From Marisa cornuarietis (lineage: Eukaryota > Mollusca > Gastropoda > Architaenioglossa > Ampullariidae): a stretch of 64,000 nt of DNA. Each line of letters opens with the position of its first letter. Position 1 is the stretch's first letter. Both the position numbers and the translations under genes were made by a program. This document shows, piece by piece, positions 1-11,639 of the stretch. The stretch lies in NCBI GenBank assembly GCA_004794655.1, contig SMMW01000042.1, positions 1,617,001-1,681,000 of the forward strand, given 5' to 3'. The notes below the pieces were generated by a model. It was not told where the DNA came from. It worked only from the letters and a program-made list of their open reading frames with translations, and searched no databases.

Positions 1-99
1 TAATGTATTTGACAGTGTTTATCATTTCAGTTCGACTGCAGTGTGCGAGGGAGTAAAACATGTTGAGATCTTGTACTAGAGGATTATGTCGAGAGAATA

Positions 100-1544
100 A
101 TGGATCTGTATCCAGTTCCACCGTTCCAGGAGTGTCTTTAAACATTCAATGCATTCTAGCTCATTGGCAATATGGAACTTCCGGTTCAATTGTAATCTCA
201 TAACAAAGATTTTTTGCATGCAGTTGATAGTTGAAAATGCATTGATCACTGAAGATGCACTTGTCAGATACATTTGATACTGTAGATCATTCTATACTTC
301 TACACACTTACAGCACTCTTTTGGTATTCATGATGTTGCTTTGTCCTGGTTTCTATCCTATCTCATGGACCGAACCCAGACTGTGTGTGTGTGTGTGTGA
401 ATGGTGTTTACTCAGATGATTCTGTCCTAAGATATGGTGCATCCCAGATATCTGTATTGGGTCCAATACTTTTTGTGCTATATATCTCCCCTCTGTCTGA
501 TGTTATGTCACGCCATGCCATGTCACATGTGAGTTATGCTGATGATACACAGCTTTATCAGTTCCACTTACTGAACTCTCTGGACTACTGAGACAGACAC
601 AGAAATGCATAGCTGACGTAAATTTCTGGATGATCCAAAACAGACTAACTGAATTACGATCAGACTGAACTGTTACTTACTCGTTCAAAGAAATTTCTGA
701 GTCATCCTTCTCCTACTCGGTGTCTGTCTATAAACAACTCAACTATTTGATCCTTTCTCTACCTCTGTCCGCAGCCTGGGTGTCATTCTCGAGCAGAGTT
801 TGACTTTTCATCACCATATTTCTCATGTCTGCAGAATTGTTTAACTCAAACTTCGTAGGATTAGTACCATTGGTCATTGTCTCACCTCTGATGCAACTAA
901 AACCATAATCTGATGTGCCTTTGTGCTCTCGAGGATGGACTATTGTAAATCTCTTTTAGCTGGAATTCTCAAGTATCTTCTTGATAGACTTCAAAGGATC
1001 CGGAATAATGCTGCTCGCCTCATCTGCAGACCATCTAGATATGAACATATATCCCCTATCACGCGCTGTCTTCATTGGCTGCCAGTCGTGGACCGTATAA
1101 ATTTGTCACTCTGACTTACTCCGCCATTTCTGGCACTGGTCCGCGATACCTCTCCAAACTCACTCCCATCTATACGCCCGCAGTTCTTCGCTCATCTTCT
1201 GACACTAAACTTCTTCGAGTCCCACTGCCTAAGACAAAAATGTCTGGACAGAGGTCTTTCTCCTACCAAGCCCCATCAATTTGGAACGGATTACCCATCA
1301 ACCTTCGACACTCTTTGACCATCTTAAAGTCCAAGCTTAAGACGCATCTTTACAGAACGACGACTTCACTGTGACATTGTCCTGACCCTAAGCGTGCATA
1401 ACGTGTGTCTGTAATTTACTTTGTGTATGAGTGACTGTATGTTGTAGAAGTGATCGTGTCTGTTATATGCAAATATTGGTGCCGGGTTGTTGATGATTTA
1501 TGTAAAGCGTTCTGAGCAAATTTTTGGAAAGGCGCTATACAAAT

Positions 1545-1550
<6 letters not shown>
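100..1550 (+). mobile_element. LINE family A, copy 1 (L2/CR1-like), 5'-truncated by window start
   Basis: Translating in pieces gives a decayed reverse transcriptase: DTVDHSILL near 276-302, SVLGPILF near 450, the catalytic box YADDTQLY at about 536-559, then the C-terminal LDYCK...LHWLPV block (923-1090) and the APSIWNGLP...LKTHLYR end (1270-1360). These are typical of L2/CR1-group LINEs of the jockey superfamily. Several frameshifts and stops separate the pieces, so it is inactive. The 3' end is GGCGCTATACAAATC followed by a triplet tail. Copies 2 and 3 lie at 2035 and 40998 on the minus strand. Clade assignment is from motif memory only. Confidence 0.9.

Positions 1551-1553
<3 letters not shown>

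Positions 1554-1595
<42 letters not shown>
1554..1595. repeat. (CAG)14 microsatellite at a LINE tail
   Basis: A pure CAG run directly follows a short CAT run that forms the 3' tail of LINE A copy 1, so the triplet appears to have grown out of the retrotransposon tail. Confidence 0.97.
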
Positions 1596-1597
<2 letters not shown>

Positions 1598-1599
1598 CA

Positions 1600-2034
1600 T
1601 TGCTTAACAACATACGCTGAAATAAAAATAGCATATACGGAAATAACAATCCTTTAATATAAAGACAGAAATAAAAGATAATTAAATTTTGGACCTCCGT
1701 TTATACCTAATGAATATATCCATTCGTTCGTTCTTATTATACTTTAGCGTGTAGGGCTGCAACAATAAAGGTCTCACATTTTTGTCTGTCTTTAGCCGTC
1801 TTACACAGTGTGCCCCCACTTATCCAATGCTTCGATCTCTGTTCAAGCTGTTCAGCACCAAGTTGCTGGTCTTATATCTTTTTTCTTCAAATGTCCAGAA
1901 GAGTGTTGTTTATACTTTATGGCTGTCCTCTCGTTTATGCATCTCTAGCTTTAAACCATGAAAATTGGGGCCATGTTTCTGTATTTCGTTGGTAATCTTT
2001 TGGGGACAGTCACAATTCTTCTCAGGCTAGTAAT
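1600..2034. other. Unassigned intergenic stretch
   Basis: AT-rich sequence between two LINE A copies. I see no coding signal, RNA gene or recognisable repeat. Confidence 0.5.
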
Positions 2035-3005
2035 AATATAATAATGAGCATTTGTATAGCAATTTTCCAACGATTTGCTCAAAGCGCTTTATAGAAATGA
2101 TATACCAACTGAATCACTAACATCTATGCACCCATATTCGTATAGAGAAGACACGCTCACTTCTACAACAGCCGCACCTACTCATACACAAAGTAAATAC
2201 AGACACGCGTTATGCACGCTCATGGTCAGGACAGTGTCACACTGAAATCACTGTTCTAAAAAGATGCGTCCAGTTTGGAATTAAATATGGTAATAGAATC
2301 AAAGTGACAAAGGTTGGTAGGTAATCTGTTCAAAGTTGATGGGGCTTGGTAGGAGAAAGACCTCTGTCCATACGTCTTTATCTTAGTGGGACTCAAAGAA
2401 GCTTGGTGTCAGATGATGAGTGAAGAAGTCCTGCGGGCGTATAGACGGGAGTGAGGTCGGAGAGGTACCGAGGACCAGAACCAGAAACGGCGGAGTAAGA
2501 GTGGAAAGTTTATAGGCTATACGAACCGCAGACGTCTTTGGACCGGTCCGTCTGCCAAAATATGAAGTGGATTTGTTTTCATTTTTTTATTCAGCCTAGG
2601 CTAATTTGACTGAAATTCAATCAATCAAATACAACAGCGTTATAAATCGGCAGTCCGTGGCATTTTAACACAGTCAAAGTATAAATAACAAATAACACGG
2701 CTGACATATCTGATTGAGTCGTTAGAGAGCATCGGGGGAAGCTGTCTTCAAAGGAAAGGCTGGTTTTAAAGCTTTATTGTGAGCGAATTCAAAAAGCTTC
2801 ACAATAAGTGTAACTCAACGCCATTATGTACTCATTTTTTGTCCGTTCCATTATCACTAGGTTTCTTGTGCAGTCACCTGGTGTGGGTTTTTGGTATTTT
2901 ACCGGTCCGCCGCAAAGCTTAGAATTTTGAGACCGGCCCGCAAAAAGAAAACTTTGTCCGCCCCTGGGCTATACAATTCGCGACTGGCACCCATAGTAGT
3001 ATGGA
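2035..3005 (-). mobile_element. LINE family A, copy 2, split by a hAT element
   Basis: The reverse complement matches the 3' third of LINE A copy 1: the tail with GCGCTTTGAGCAAATC, the 3'UTR with CTTTGTGTATGAGT, then the segment encoding the final ORF2 residues. The match stops at about 2514, where the hAT-like element 2523-2966 begins, and resumes at 2975 with CGACTGGCACCCATAG, matching the complement of the LHWLPV-encoding segment. The fragment is a pseudogene. Confidence 0.85.
2523..2966. mobile_element. Non-autonomous hAT-like element nested in LINE A copy 2
   Basis: About 444 bp without an ORF, flanked by identical 8-bp direct repeats GGCTATAC (2515-2522 and 2967-2974), the target size expected of hAT transposases. 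The right end reads GTCCGCCCCTG, i.e. CAGGGGCGGAC inverted, a common hAT terminus. The left end is degenerate. Both ends contain ACCGGTCCG-like motifs. The flanking LINE sequence is continuous once the element and one target copy are removed. Confidence 0.8.
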
Positions 3006-4393
3006 AGGATGATAGCTGTGTATAAATTTTCAACCACACCAAAGACCACGATCATTTCCTAACATACTAGGTGAATGACGTTGCCTTCGTAGCCTTGCTC
3101 CTACATATCCTTCTGAATAGCTGCATCCCTACCAGCTGAAGTGCTGAACGGGTCACTTTGCTTTTTAAGTGATGATCTTTCTGTCACCGTAAAACTGTTG
3201 AAACGTTTGGACACTGCTTATCTTCTTTTTTGAACCCATCTGTTTCGAAATCCTTGCTCTACGTCAGTTGTAGGAGAGCTGCACTTTAGGTTTCAGAGCG
3301 GCTGGTAGTGCAGTGGGTAAAAACTAGATACTGTAATCACTGTCATCAATGTGATTAAGGGGGGAGAGGAAGAGTAGCTTTTCCCATGCACCACAGTTTC
3401 CTTTCTCTTTCATCGCCCTATTTGCTCGTGGTTGTCAAGTTTTGGCCACTGTCGATTTGGTCTTAGCGCGAGCGATTTAGTGTTGGCACATTGGTCGTGG
3501 TCTTTTAGTCGTAATCGAATCGTCGTGATCGGGTTGATCAGTAGTCGAAGTGTCGGTACCCTTCATCACAGAACCACCTGACAGAGAATCAAATCAAATA
3601 CAACTCAAGATAACTCGACCATTGCCGTAAGACAAATTCACCACTATCCAGAGATGACAATAAGTTATTATTAACGTCGTGCGACGAGGACGATGAGGAA
3701 GATGTAGAGCGGTTTCCTAAGCTGACCAGACGTTTCGGGAGCGAAAGCGGGACGCGTGCCGAGCATGGTGTCGTCACCGACTAAGAGCGCCGAAAAAGAG
3801 GGAGGAACCTTTCCTCTGACTTTGCCAAGTAGTGGTGATTTCAACAGCAGATCTGTCCACGGCACTACAGTATTTCCTTTAAAAAAAAATAAAAAAGAAA
3901 AATGGTATTTAAAATTTAAAATGTTCCTACGACCTATACTAATCTCCCGCTCAGCCAACTTTGCGGACGCGTAGGCACGGCGCTGTAACAAATTATCGTG
4001 CCGACGATGGCCCCGCACCTTTGTCATTTTGCGAGGTTGTTGCTCTGAAACCGTACTTCATAGACACATGAATCTCCTTGTAAAGTTTCGGTTCTTTCAA
4101 GATAGTGTCATAAATGTTTTCTCAATGATTTCCTGAATTTTCGTTGTCAAAGTTGCACTTCACAATTAAAAGTCCTTTCAGTGTTTAAAAGACTAACCTG
4201 AATGGTTGGCGTAGTTTGCAGATATCGGTAGATACAGGCAATATAAAACTAACCTGTAAATTTTAGCCTTCAAAACCCATCCGCGAATTAATTATCCGCT
4301 ACGGTTCGCATCTGCGATGAACAAGTGCAGCTAACAATGTACTACGTCACACTAGTGCAGTATTCACAACATGGCCAGCCCTCAACACCTAAC
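3006..4393. other. Unassigned intergenic stretch
   Basis: No gene is recognised. A segment at 3450-3555 rich in TCGTGGTC/TCGAATCGTC motifs resembles 5895-5990. Open frames of about 70-118 codons at 3670-4030 lie on both strands, overlap each other and have no family resemblance, so I do not call them. Confidence 0.5.
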
Positions 4394-4535
4394 AGAGAGA
4401 GGGAGAGAATGAGCATCGGGTTATTCAGACGTTGAAAGTCTGCATTTCTCGTGGTTCTAAAAAAAACTCCCACTTAAGCACGAGAAATGCTGATCGGAAT
4501 AATCCAAACTCTTGCTCATTCTCTCTCTCTCTCTC
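4394..4535. repeat. Imperfect long inverted repeat (foldback)
   Basis: The left arm (4394-4453) and right arm (4479-4535) are near-complementary: the outer part pairs GAGAGAATGAGCA with TGCTCATTCTCTC, then GGTTATTC with GAATAATCC, and the inner part pairs GCATTTCTCGTG with CACGAGAAATGC. The loop is about 25 nt. It may be a foldback MITE or other hairpin-forming repeat. No protein or RNA family is recognised. Confidence 0.8.
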
Positions 4536-4837
4536 ATGGGCGGGAAGGGAGGAAAGTTAATGCCACTGGGAAGTGGGGGAACTCCGACAACCGTAACCGA
4601 AAAAGCTGACACCTTAAGGAGGGACGATCAGACGACCACCGTCATCGCCTTGCAAGAAGATATCGGCCGCCAGGTCATTATATCTTTCTGGTCACGCGTC
4701 AACCACTGGAGACCGCGGAGCAACGAAAATTAAATTGGGATCGACAAAAAAGGGGGTAAACTAGTTGACAAATTTGAAATTATTAATAAAACGGTGATAG
4801 ACAAAGCCCCAAACCAAAGGCACGGATGCGAATCAAT

Positions 4838-5040
4838 GAACGGTAATAAGATTTTTAAATACAAGCGGGACATTGATAAACTTTTTAGATGAAAACCAGA
4901 GAGCGGGACATTGGGCGTCCCGCACGGACATTCGATGAGCAGGCGGGACACGCGGTCAAAGGCGGGACTGTCCCGCCTAAATCGGGACGTCTGGTAACCT
5001 TGGTTTCCCCATGTGGAGGCATTAACTCTATGGACGAATT
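4838..5040. repeat. GCGGGAC/GTCCCGC-rich interspersed repeat, probable DNA-transposon remnant
   Basis: Many GCGGGAC and GTCCCGC words make several short palindromes, and the segment ends in CGGGACGTCTGGTAACC. That terminus is familiar from repeats in other animal genomes, but I cannot name the family. The 60-codon plus-strand open frame through it is a by-product of the GC-rich repeat. Confidence 0.45.
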
Positions 5041-6329
5041 GAGGAGTGAGCCATGCGTTGTTCGGGTTTAGGCTTAGCAAGACAAATCCATATTATAACG
5101 TACGAAGAAGAAACCCTGAAACCGTTTTCATAGCTGACGACATAAATGTTACTGCGCGACACCAAATGTTTCACATTTTTACCGCAGTTTAGCCACCATT
5201 TTACCGATCAAGAAGGGACGTTGGAGGCAGAACAAATCCATATTAAAAACTGCACAGACGAAAGTCTTAAATTGCGCATATATACGTATTTTGTCATGTA
5301 TTAGTTTTGTTTTAAAATAGCTTCGTTTTGGTAAACTAAAATTTCGATAGCTCAGTGAAATGTGGCTATGGAAGTCGCTATTAAGATACAACTTACTACG
5401 GGAGCGAATAACCACGGACCGTACAGAAATCGTCCTTGGTATACCGACAACACTGTCGTTAGGTGTGAGCTAGACTCATTATTCGTTCATTCATCAATTC
5501 ACTGGTACCAGTTGAGGAAAGGTTATGCTGGTCTGCCGGTACTCATCGCTAGGGTTTGGGGGGAACAACTGGACAGACGCGCAGCGGCTGAGACGATTTG
5601 CCATTCGATCAGTTCTTTCTCCAAGCTGCCAGGAAGGATGGTCTTAGAGTGTTGGGTTCCTGGTGTCCCACGAGAGTGGCGACCGTACTCCGTAAAATAA
5701 TCTAGATGTGTTGTAATCCAGGTATAATGTTGATCTGCATGTCCGCCTGTGTAAGTACGCGGTGTACGAAGAGATAAATAAATAAAGCGAGCGACATAAG
5801 TATTGTCCGATACGGCTCTAGATGTTGCTTAGATACACTTCTCAAACAGGCATGGCTTTGACGGCAGTTTAATGTGGACAGCAACTTGTCATCGGTGGTC
5901 GAGTTATCTCAAGGGGTCGGTGTTTAGGCAGTGGTCTTATGTCGTGGTCGAATCGTCCTGGTCAATTTGGTTGTCGGTCGAGTTGTCTGGTAACTGAGCT
6001 CTGTATTAACCAATTATCTTCATGGGCTCAGTCGGAAAGAGGTAGAGAAGAAACAGTATGGCGACAACAACCAGCCGTGTGGTGTGAGCCGATGAATGAG
6101 CAATCTTCAGCCAGTCTGCCAGAACCTCACAAGGCAGGCATGAAATAATTACGTGGTCTTTCCTTCAGAACAAGACAGTAGATCTGATCGTGTGCGTACA
6201 GCTACTATTGCTCTTCAAGAAAATAAAGAAACACTCTAACTTCCCTTCTTGTCCAGAAACAGGATACCATCAGTTCCTGTCGCCCTATTCCTCTTTGCGT
6301 TTTCTATATTTATCTTTTATTAGTCACCA
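5041..6329. other. Unassigned intergenic stretch
   Basis: No gene is recognised. The longest open frame (5362-5700, plus, 112 codons) has no recognisable domain and no flanking exons. The 5895-5990 segment repeats TGGTCGAGTT/GTCGAATCGTC motifs like those at 3450-3555. Confidence 0.45.
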
Positions 6330-6460
6330 GCAATATTGTTTATCCTTCTGTCCTACGTCTGTTGTCCATGTCTCCTTCTTGTCTCAAGCGTTAAGAGCAC
6401 GCTCCTTACGAGTGTGAGTATGCGCTATATAAATCATGTGTTTATTATTCTTATTAACTT
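6330..6460 (+). mobile_element. LINE family D 3' tail, copy 1
   Basis: The conserved 3' end of family D: AGCGTTAAGAGCACGCTC, then GAGTATGCGCTATATAAATC and a TTATTATT tail. The same module is at about 12000-12080 and 21165-21277 on this strand and, reversed, at 22128 and 27173. No ORF2 coding is visible in this copy. Confidence 0.8.
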
Positions 6461-6540
6461 ACTGATTCACAATAGACCTAGGGGAAAAAATCAACATGAA
6501 CCTGTCTTCTAGCCTAAGCAATCATTAGTAGAATCCCGAT

Positions 6541-6562
6541 CACACACACACACACACACACA
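6541..6562. repeat. (CA)n microsatellite
   Basis: A clean CA dinucleotide run of 22 bp. Confidence 0.97.
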
Positions 6563-6971
6563 TTCGTCCAATCATGTACTCATGTTCTCTTAGCAAATAA
6601 CGTATGACATAAATGTTATTGTTTCTTCCCCTCCCTCCCCCATAGTTAATCAATCACCCCCACCCGCCCCAAATATCGCCACACTTATTTATTTATAAGA
6701 TTCTACGAGTACAACGATTTGCTGTGGGGCTCTTGCAACTTTACAATACCTCGACAGCTACTCATTGTCTCTGCGCTTATAGATTTGGAACGCTCTCCAA
6801 GTCAAAGAATGTAGATGACAAGCGTACGAAAGCGGTAACACGTTTCAAAGGCAAGTTTCTGTGTTGTCAAGCGATTTAGAAGTTTCATCCATTTTTGTTC
6901 ACTGTTTTGGCTCTCTCGGAAAATCGGAGATTGCAAGAAATATCAAGATAATTTAGGGATATAATTTATCA

Positions 6972-6972
<1 letters not shown>

Positions 6973-7033
<61 letters not shown>
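6973..7033. repeat. (CAT)n microsatellite
   Basis: About 20 uninterrupted CAT/ATC units. Triplet tails of this type end several LINEs in the window, but no LINE body is evident beside this one. Confidence 0.97.
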
Positions 7034-9265
7034 ATGGTTAAGTCTAATACTGAGCCACGGACACTTACCCTTCCTGCACTGACTCTCACAGTTGGACCGT
7101 TATTTCACAAAAGTAGATGTATGGGTGTTCTCCGTTTTGAGAAAGGATTTCCAACTTGAGAAAAAAAAATCGGGACAAAAAAATATAATTGGTTAAGGAG
7201 GGCCAGGAGTTGGGGACCGTGAAAATGAGCAACGGACCACATCGCATAGTGAACGAGAAAAGTAGGCTTGCCAGTGACTACACACTTCGACAGTCGAGTA
7301 TGGAACTATATACAGTTGCGTGAAAAAATGCTTATTTTCTGTCTTCAGAACTATGATTATTCGTACCTTAATGACGGGAATACATAAAACAAAAGCAATA
7401 TGATGAAAAAAAGATTAAGCAACGAAAAATCATGTTGTAGATCTGAACTAGTAAGAATGAGGACTTGCCGAATAACAGAATAACTTGCTGAATAATTCCT
7501 GAAAACGTAGTAGTGCAGTTCTGAAACGATCAACGTTTACGAGTGTTATCCATCACCATCTTCAAGAAAACAAGAGGAGATGCTTAAAGGCTGAGTGTAA
7601 AAATGATTTGAAATATACCGCCTGAGATGGGTGTTTCAGGAGATGCTCGGCAGTAACAAGGATTGTAACGGACCTGTTGCGCAATTGATATTATTATGTA
7701 AGGAAACGTTACAACACATACATTAACAATTATTCGCATCTGCGCAATCAACAACGTTTGTTTAAGAAACAAAGAAATATAATTAAACTAAAGAAACAAG
7801 GATAGTAATAACTAAACCCATAAATTAAATTTATTATACAACTTATATGTTTCTACTCTCACTGGACATTGCGGCCATGTGGCAGTATCCACTGAGGCGT
7901 CACGATTACTCCGCATATATTTTGTTTTAGACACGACAGTTCACATACATATTTTGGCAAGTCCAATTCACAGATATATCTATATACAGTATCATTTTTT
8001 TGAATAACATAATTCAGTCCACAGCCTGTAAAGACACCAGTTTACAAGGGGACCGTTGTTTCACACGACTAACAGCAACCCTTTACGTCTTCAGCAAGAC
8101 GGACCACCGTTCGCTAACACCATGAACGTAGATCAACGTTCATGCTAACACGCAGCTCGGAAAAATGAGGTCACGGATCTGTACAGGTGGACTGCTGTCT
8201 GCCGAGACCAACGCTGCGTCGAGCCTCTTGCGAAGTTCTCCGCTGTTAGTCTCGGCGAGCTTAAACAAAGATCGTGAATATCCGGAAGCCTTGTCGTCCA
8301 AAGTCTCGTTCTAGTAGTTAAACTAAAACATGACTAAACCGGAAGCTGCGTCGTTCAAGGCCTCGTTCTATGACTTCACTGAAAAAAATCGTCTGCAAGC
8401 AGTCCAGTAATACAAGTTCGTGGTGAAGTTTACTGAGTTTGTCTAGTGTAAGCCACCCCGGTTCATACTATAGCGGTTCCTGCCCGGGTAGCCTAGCGCT
8501 GTCCTATATTGTGGTGCCGACACGCTATAGAATGGCCAACACTGCGGTCCACATCGAGGCTCGGGGGTGAGATCTCACTGCAGCGCTTTGACCATCCTCG
8601 CTGGCGGTGGAAATGTGACCATTCGACTGTTGGAGGTCCAACGTTAATTAAAATTACGATGTCACAAACTGGTTTTCTACGAGGATCTTTGTGTGTTATA
8701 ACGATAATGGAATTACAACTAAACACTGCTACATTATACTCGTATAGTAAAACCTGGCACAGCAAATTATATAAAAGTAGAAATAAATAAAAACATTACA
8801 TTTGTGAAAGATATGCTTCGTTTAATAAATTTAATGCCATGTAGGCCTGTCTTTATAACTACGAGCCATTGCCCAATGAATTATAATTGGCCTCTCTCCA
8901 AGTCCGTCCATCGTTTTTGCTAGATCTACAAGGAATAATTGTTCACAAATGTAGCAGGATTCATAAGTCAATTCTGATTTCAGGTGCGATTTGCAAACCT
9001 TATGTCTAGCTTGTTCATAAAGAATTGCGTGTATAACCCGTCTTGTTACTTTTGGTCTCTCTGGCACTGTTTTGAGCTAGTTCGGTCCTACCAGACTGAC
9101 CACGCCTACTCTGCGATAGTTGAAGGCACCAGCCACCATATATTCGCCTGCTATTTTGAAGTACTGGATGCCTTACGGCTCTCTTCTTGCGCCTCTTTGT
9201 GCATGTACACAATCCCTGTGCACATCCAACCAGCTGGTCTCGCCATACACCATTTAGGCATTCAT
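7034..9265. other. Unassigned intergenic stretch
   Basis: No gene is recognised. There is a degenerate internal duplication: CCGGAAGCCTTGTCGTCC near 8281 and CCGGAAGCTGCGTCGTTC near 8338, each followed by CTCGTTCTA. Overlapping open frames of 90-94 codons on opposite strands at 8490-8790 and 8984-9268 lack recognisable domains. Confidence 0.45.
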
Positions 9266-10085
9266 TAGTATCACATTAAGGTGATGACACACAGCTACTA
9301 TAGAGTTTGCTCTCGCTTTTCTGCTCCAGCAGGTCTGCACAACCACACAGCAAACTGTAGACGCTGTGAATGCCTGGATGTTCAACGACAAACTGAAAGT
9401 GAATGAGGACGAAGCTTAGGTCATTCCAATATCCTCAGCAAATAAACTGCAATGTGTCCCATCTTCTACTACTTCTCTTTTCTCTGGGCTGAACATCTCT
9501 TTCCAAGACCGTCAGGAATCTTGGTGTTATCATCGATGCATCGTTGTCTCATGAATCACATCAATGCAGTATGCAAGTCCATCTTCCTGGAGCATGAAAG
9601 AGCAATCATTTCCGACCCTTTCTGTTAGTTTACGCCACCAAAACAGGTTATGTCCGCTTTCGTGTTGTCCCTTTTGGAACTGCAGCTCTGTACTGTCTGC
9701 TAGCCGTAACCTCCAACCGGAAAACTTCTAAAGACTAAGAATTATGCTGCTTCCTTTGTCTTCCATACGCGATAAGCAAACCATGCCTCGCCTCTCCTCA
9801 GCGAGCTTCGGTGGCTACCAGTTCAAGCTGGCATTGATTATGAAATCGGCACACTGTGCTACCGTTATCTTCACAGCTTTACCCCAGCATTCTGAGCTAC
9901 TGACTCTTTACCACCCGTCGGTCTCTTTGGTCTGCCGGGGCTACCCTCCTTTCCGTTCCACACATCAGGCGGGAAAAATTTGACATGCGTTTCTTCTTCT
10001 TCTTGCTGGGTCTCACCGTTTGAAATTTTTTGCCCCTTTCTTTTTAAACTGTGTGTACGTTTTTCATCATCAAATAAACACTTCC
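9266..10085 (+). mobile_element. LINE family C, copy 1 (ORF2 fragment from catalytic box to 3' end)
   Basis: Translation across frameshifts gives GDDTQLL near 9280 (remnant of YADDTQLY), then QTVDAVNAWMFNDKLKVNED near 9350-9410, and ELRWLPVQAGIDYEIGTLCY near 9797-9855, the order seen in L2/CR1-type ORF2. Stops and frame changes show decay. A related minus-strand copy is at 60600-61420. Confidence 0.8.
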
Positions 10086-10456
10086 TTATTTTTCTGGTTT
10101 AATCAGATCTTCGTCTTCATACATTTCTTTTATGCTTGTCGTGGTGTCAACCGTTAGCTGCCGCGTGTGGTTGTTATTTTTGGCATTGAGCTCGCCTCCA
10201 ACGGGGACAAAGCACTCTACAAATTACAGTGGAACGTCCACACTCCAATTGCTCCGTGCTCGCCTTATATTTTAGAGAGAATTCTGTTTCAGTGCTCGAC
10301 CACTTTCTCAGCACTCGACCATCGTGCTAACATCGGTATAATACGTGACACTTCGGGGTGAAACAAAGGGGAAAGAGTCATACTTTCTGTATTGATTTCA
10401 AGCAGTAAAAACCTGTCCTGATGCTGTGTTCACGATCTCATTCTTTTTTCAAAATG
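10086..10456. other. Unassigned intergenic stretch
   Basis: Nothing recognisable; ordinary composition with several CpGs. Confidence 0.5.
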
Positions 10457-10488
10457 CACACACACACACACACACACACACGCACGCG

Positions 10489-10519
<31 letters not shown>

Positions 10520-10520
10520 G
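10457..10520. repeat. (CA)n/(CG)n compound microsatellite
   Basis: A CA run, a short CGCGCG core and a second CA run, interrupted on the right by a MITE and continuing after it as CACACACG. Confidence 0.97.
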
Positions 10521-10685
10521 CAGGCCCGTTCTTAGCCCCCGCGGGGCCCGAGGCATAGGGCATGTGCGGGGCCCTTCACGATCGCCACGGTTTTAATCAA
10601 ATGCGCAGGGCCCCAGACGACTATCAAAAGCGCGGGGCCCTAGGCAGATGCCTCGTCTGCCTGCCCCTAATTCAAACCGGCCCTG
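10521..10685. mobile_element. 165-bp hAT-like MITE inserted in the CA microsatellite
   Basis: It begins CAGGCCCGTTCTTAG and ends ACCGGCCCTG, whose complement CAGGGCCGGT matches the start imperfectly, and it contains GGGGCCC-type palindromic words near both ends. Identical 8-bp repeats CACACACG flank it (10513-10520 and 10686-10693), as hAT insertion predicts, although a CA run weakens that test. It has no coding capacity. A related terminus CAGGGCCGGTTCTACC occurs inverted at about 56697-56713. Confidence 0.8.
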
Positions 10686-10693
10686 CACACACG

Positions 10694-11639
10694 CATACCA
10701 TACGGTCATTATGGGGCACCCAATAAAAGCAAAGAGGAAAAAATAAGAACAATTAAATGATGAGTTTGGCATATATGTGTGTCTGAATTATCCAATTAGA
10801 ATGAAATGGTTGACAACAACGAACGTTTTGAAACATCTGAGGCCATTAAAGCAGCTGAGGCAGCTAAAGGTGCAAAAGCGATACCAAATTTTGAAACTGA
10901 CTTTTTAATTTAAACATTTTAATTCTGTAACGATTAAGTTATATTTTTCAATAAATTATATTTGAAAAGACCCATTTTAACGTATGTTGTACTATAAAAT
11001 AACATGGATAACAAAAGTAATATAGCCATTGGTGGGTGCCGGAACCAATTATTGGGAAAAAGTCCTCGACCAGCAGATTGATCAGCACTCGACCAGCCTT
11101 CCAGAATGGATTGTGGTAAGCTGCCACAGTACCACTGTATTTTGTTATTCTTCACATGCGAATGAGTGTAGACCTACTAGTTTACTTTTACACTTCAGTC
11201 AATATGAGTGCGTGGGAGCAAAAGTTGCATGGATTACATGTGGATAATCCACAAAAGTAGAATTATACAACGGGGTACGCATCTTTCATTTATGATTTGA
11301 CACAGAACAATTCATCTTCAAATACCATAGAAAACGGTTGATTTTATGCTAAGCCTTGTTCAGGTACCACAACTGTGAACCATTTAGCTTTCAAAATGCT
11401 TAGGACATGCGAGAGCTACATATCGTCCTGACGGAGGTGGGAAAAAGTCAACCTCAACCACATGTTTACAAAATCAGTTAATTTCTGCTTTAAGTACAAC
11501 ATACTTTGAAATCACATACTGCAGAATACTGATCACTTCAGGTTGCTTCGTTTTGCCATTTGAACTTATTGAACTTCTCTTATGCTGCATCCCAGCCAGA
11601 CTACTCCACTCTTCATCTGTTGACTGTACGCTCTATTAT
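10694..11639. other. Unassigned intergenic stretch
   Basis: AT-rich; no gene or repeat that I can name. Confidence 0.5.

Noticed and set aside
3296..3400. tRNA/SINE-like A-box (GGTAGTGCAGTGGGTA)
   Set aside because: No convincing B-box or matching tail; kept out of the features.
3671..4027. 118-codon minus-strand ORF
   Set aside because: Low-complexity Phe/Lys stretch from an A/T run, overlapped by frames on the other strand, no family resemblance.
5362..5700. 112-codon plus-strand ORF in the intergenic region
   Set aside because: No domain, no splice partners, no promoter context; length is within chance for this CpG-rich DNA.
8493..8790. Opposed 90- and 93-codon ORFs
   Set aside because: Mirror-image open frames with no recognisable motif; cannot be told from chance.
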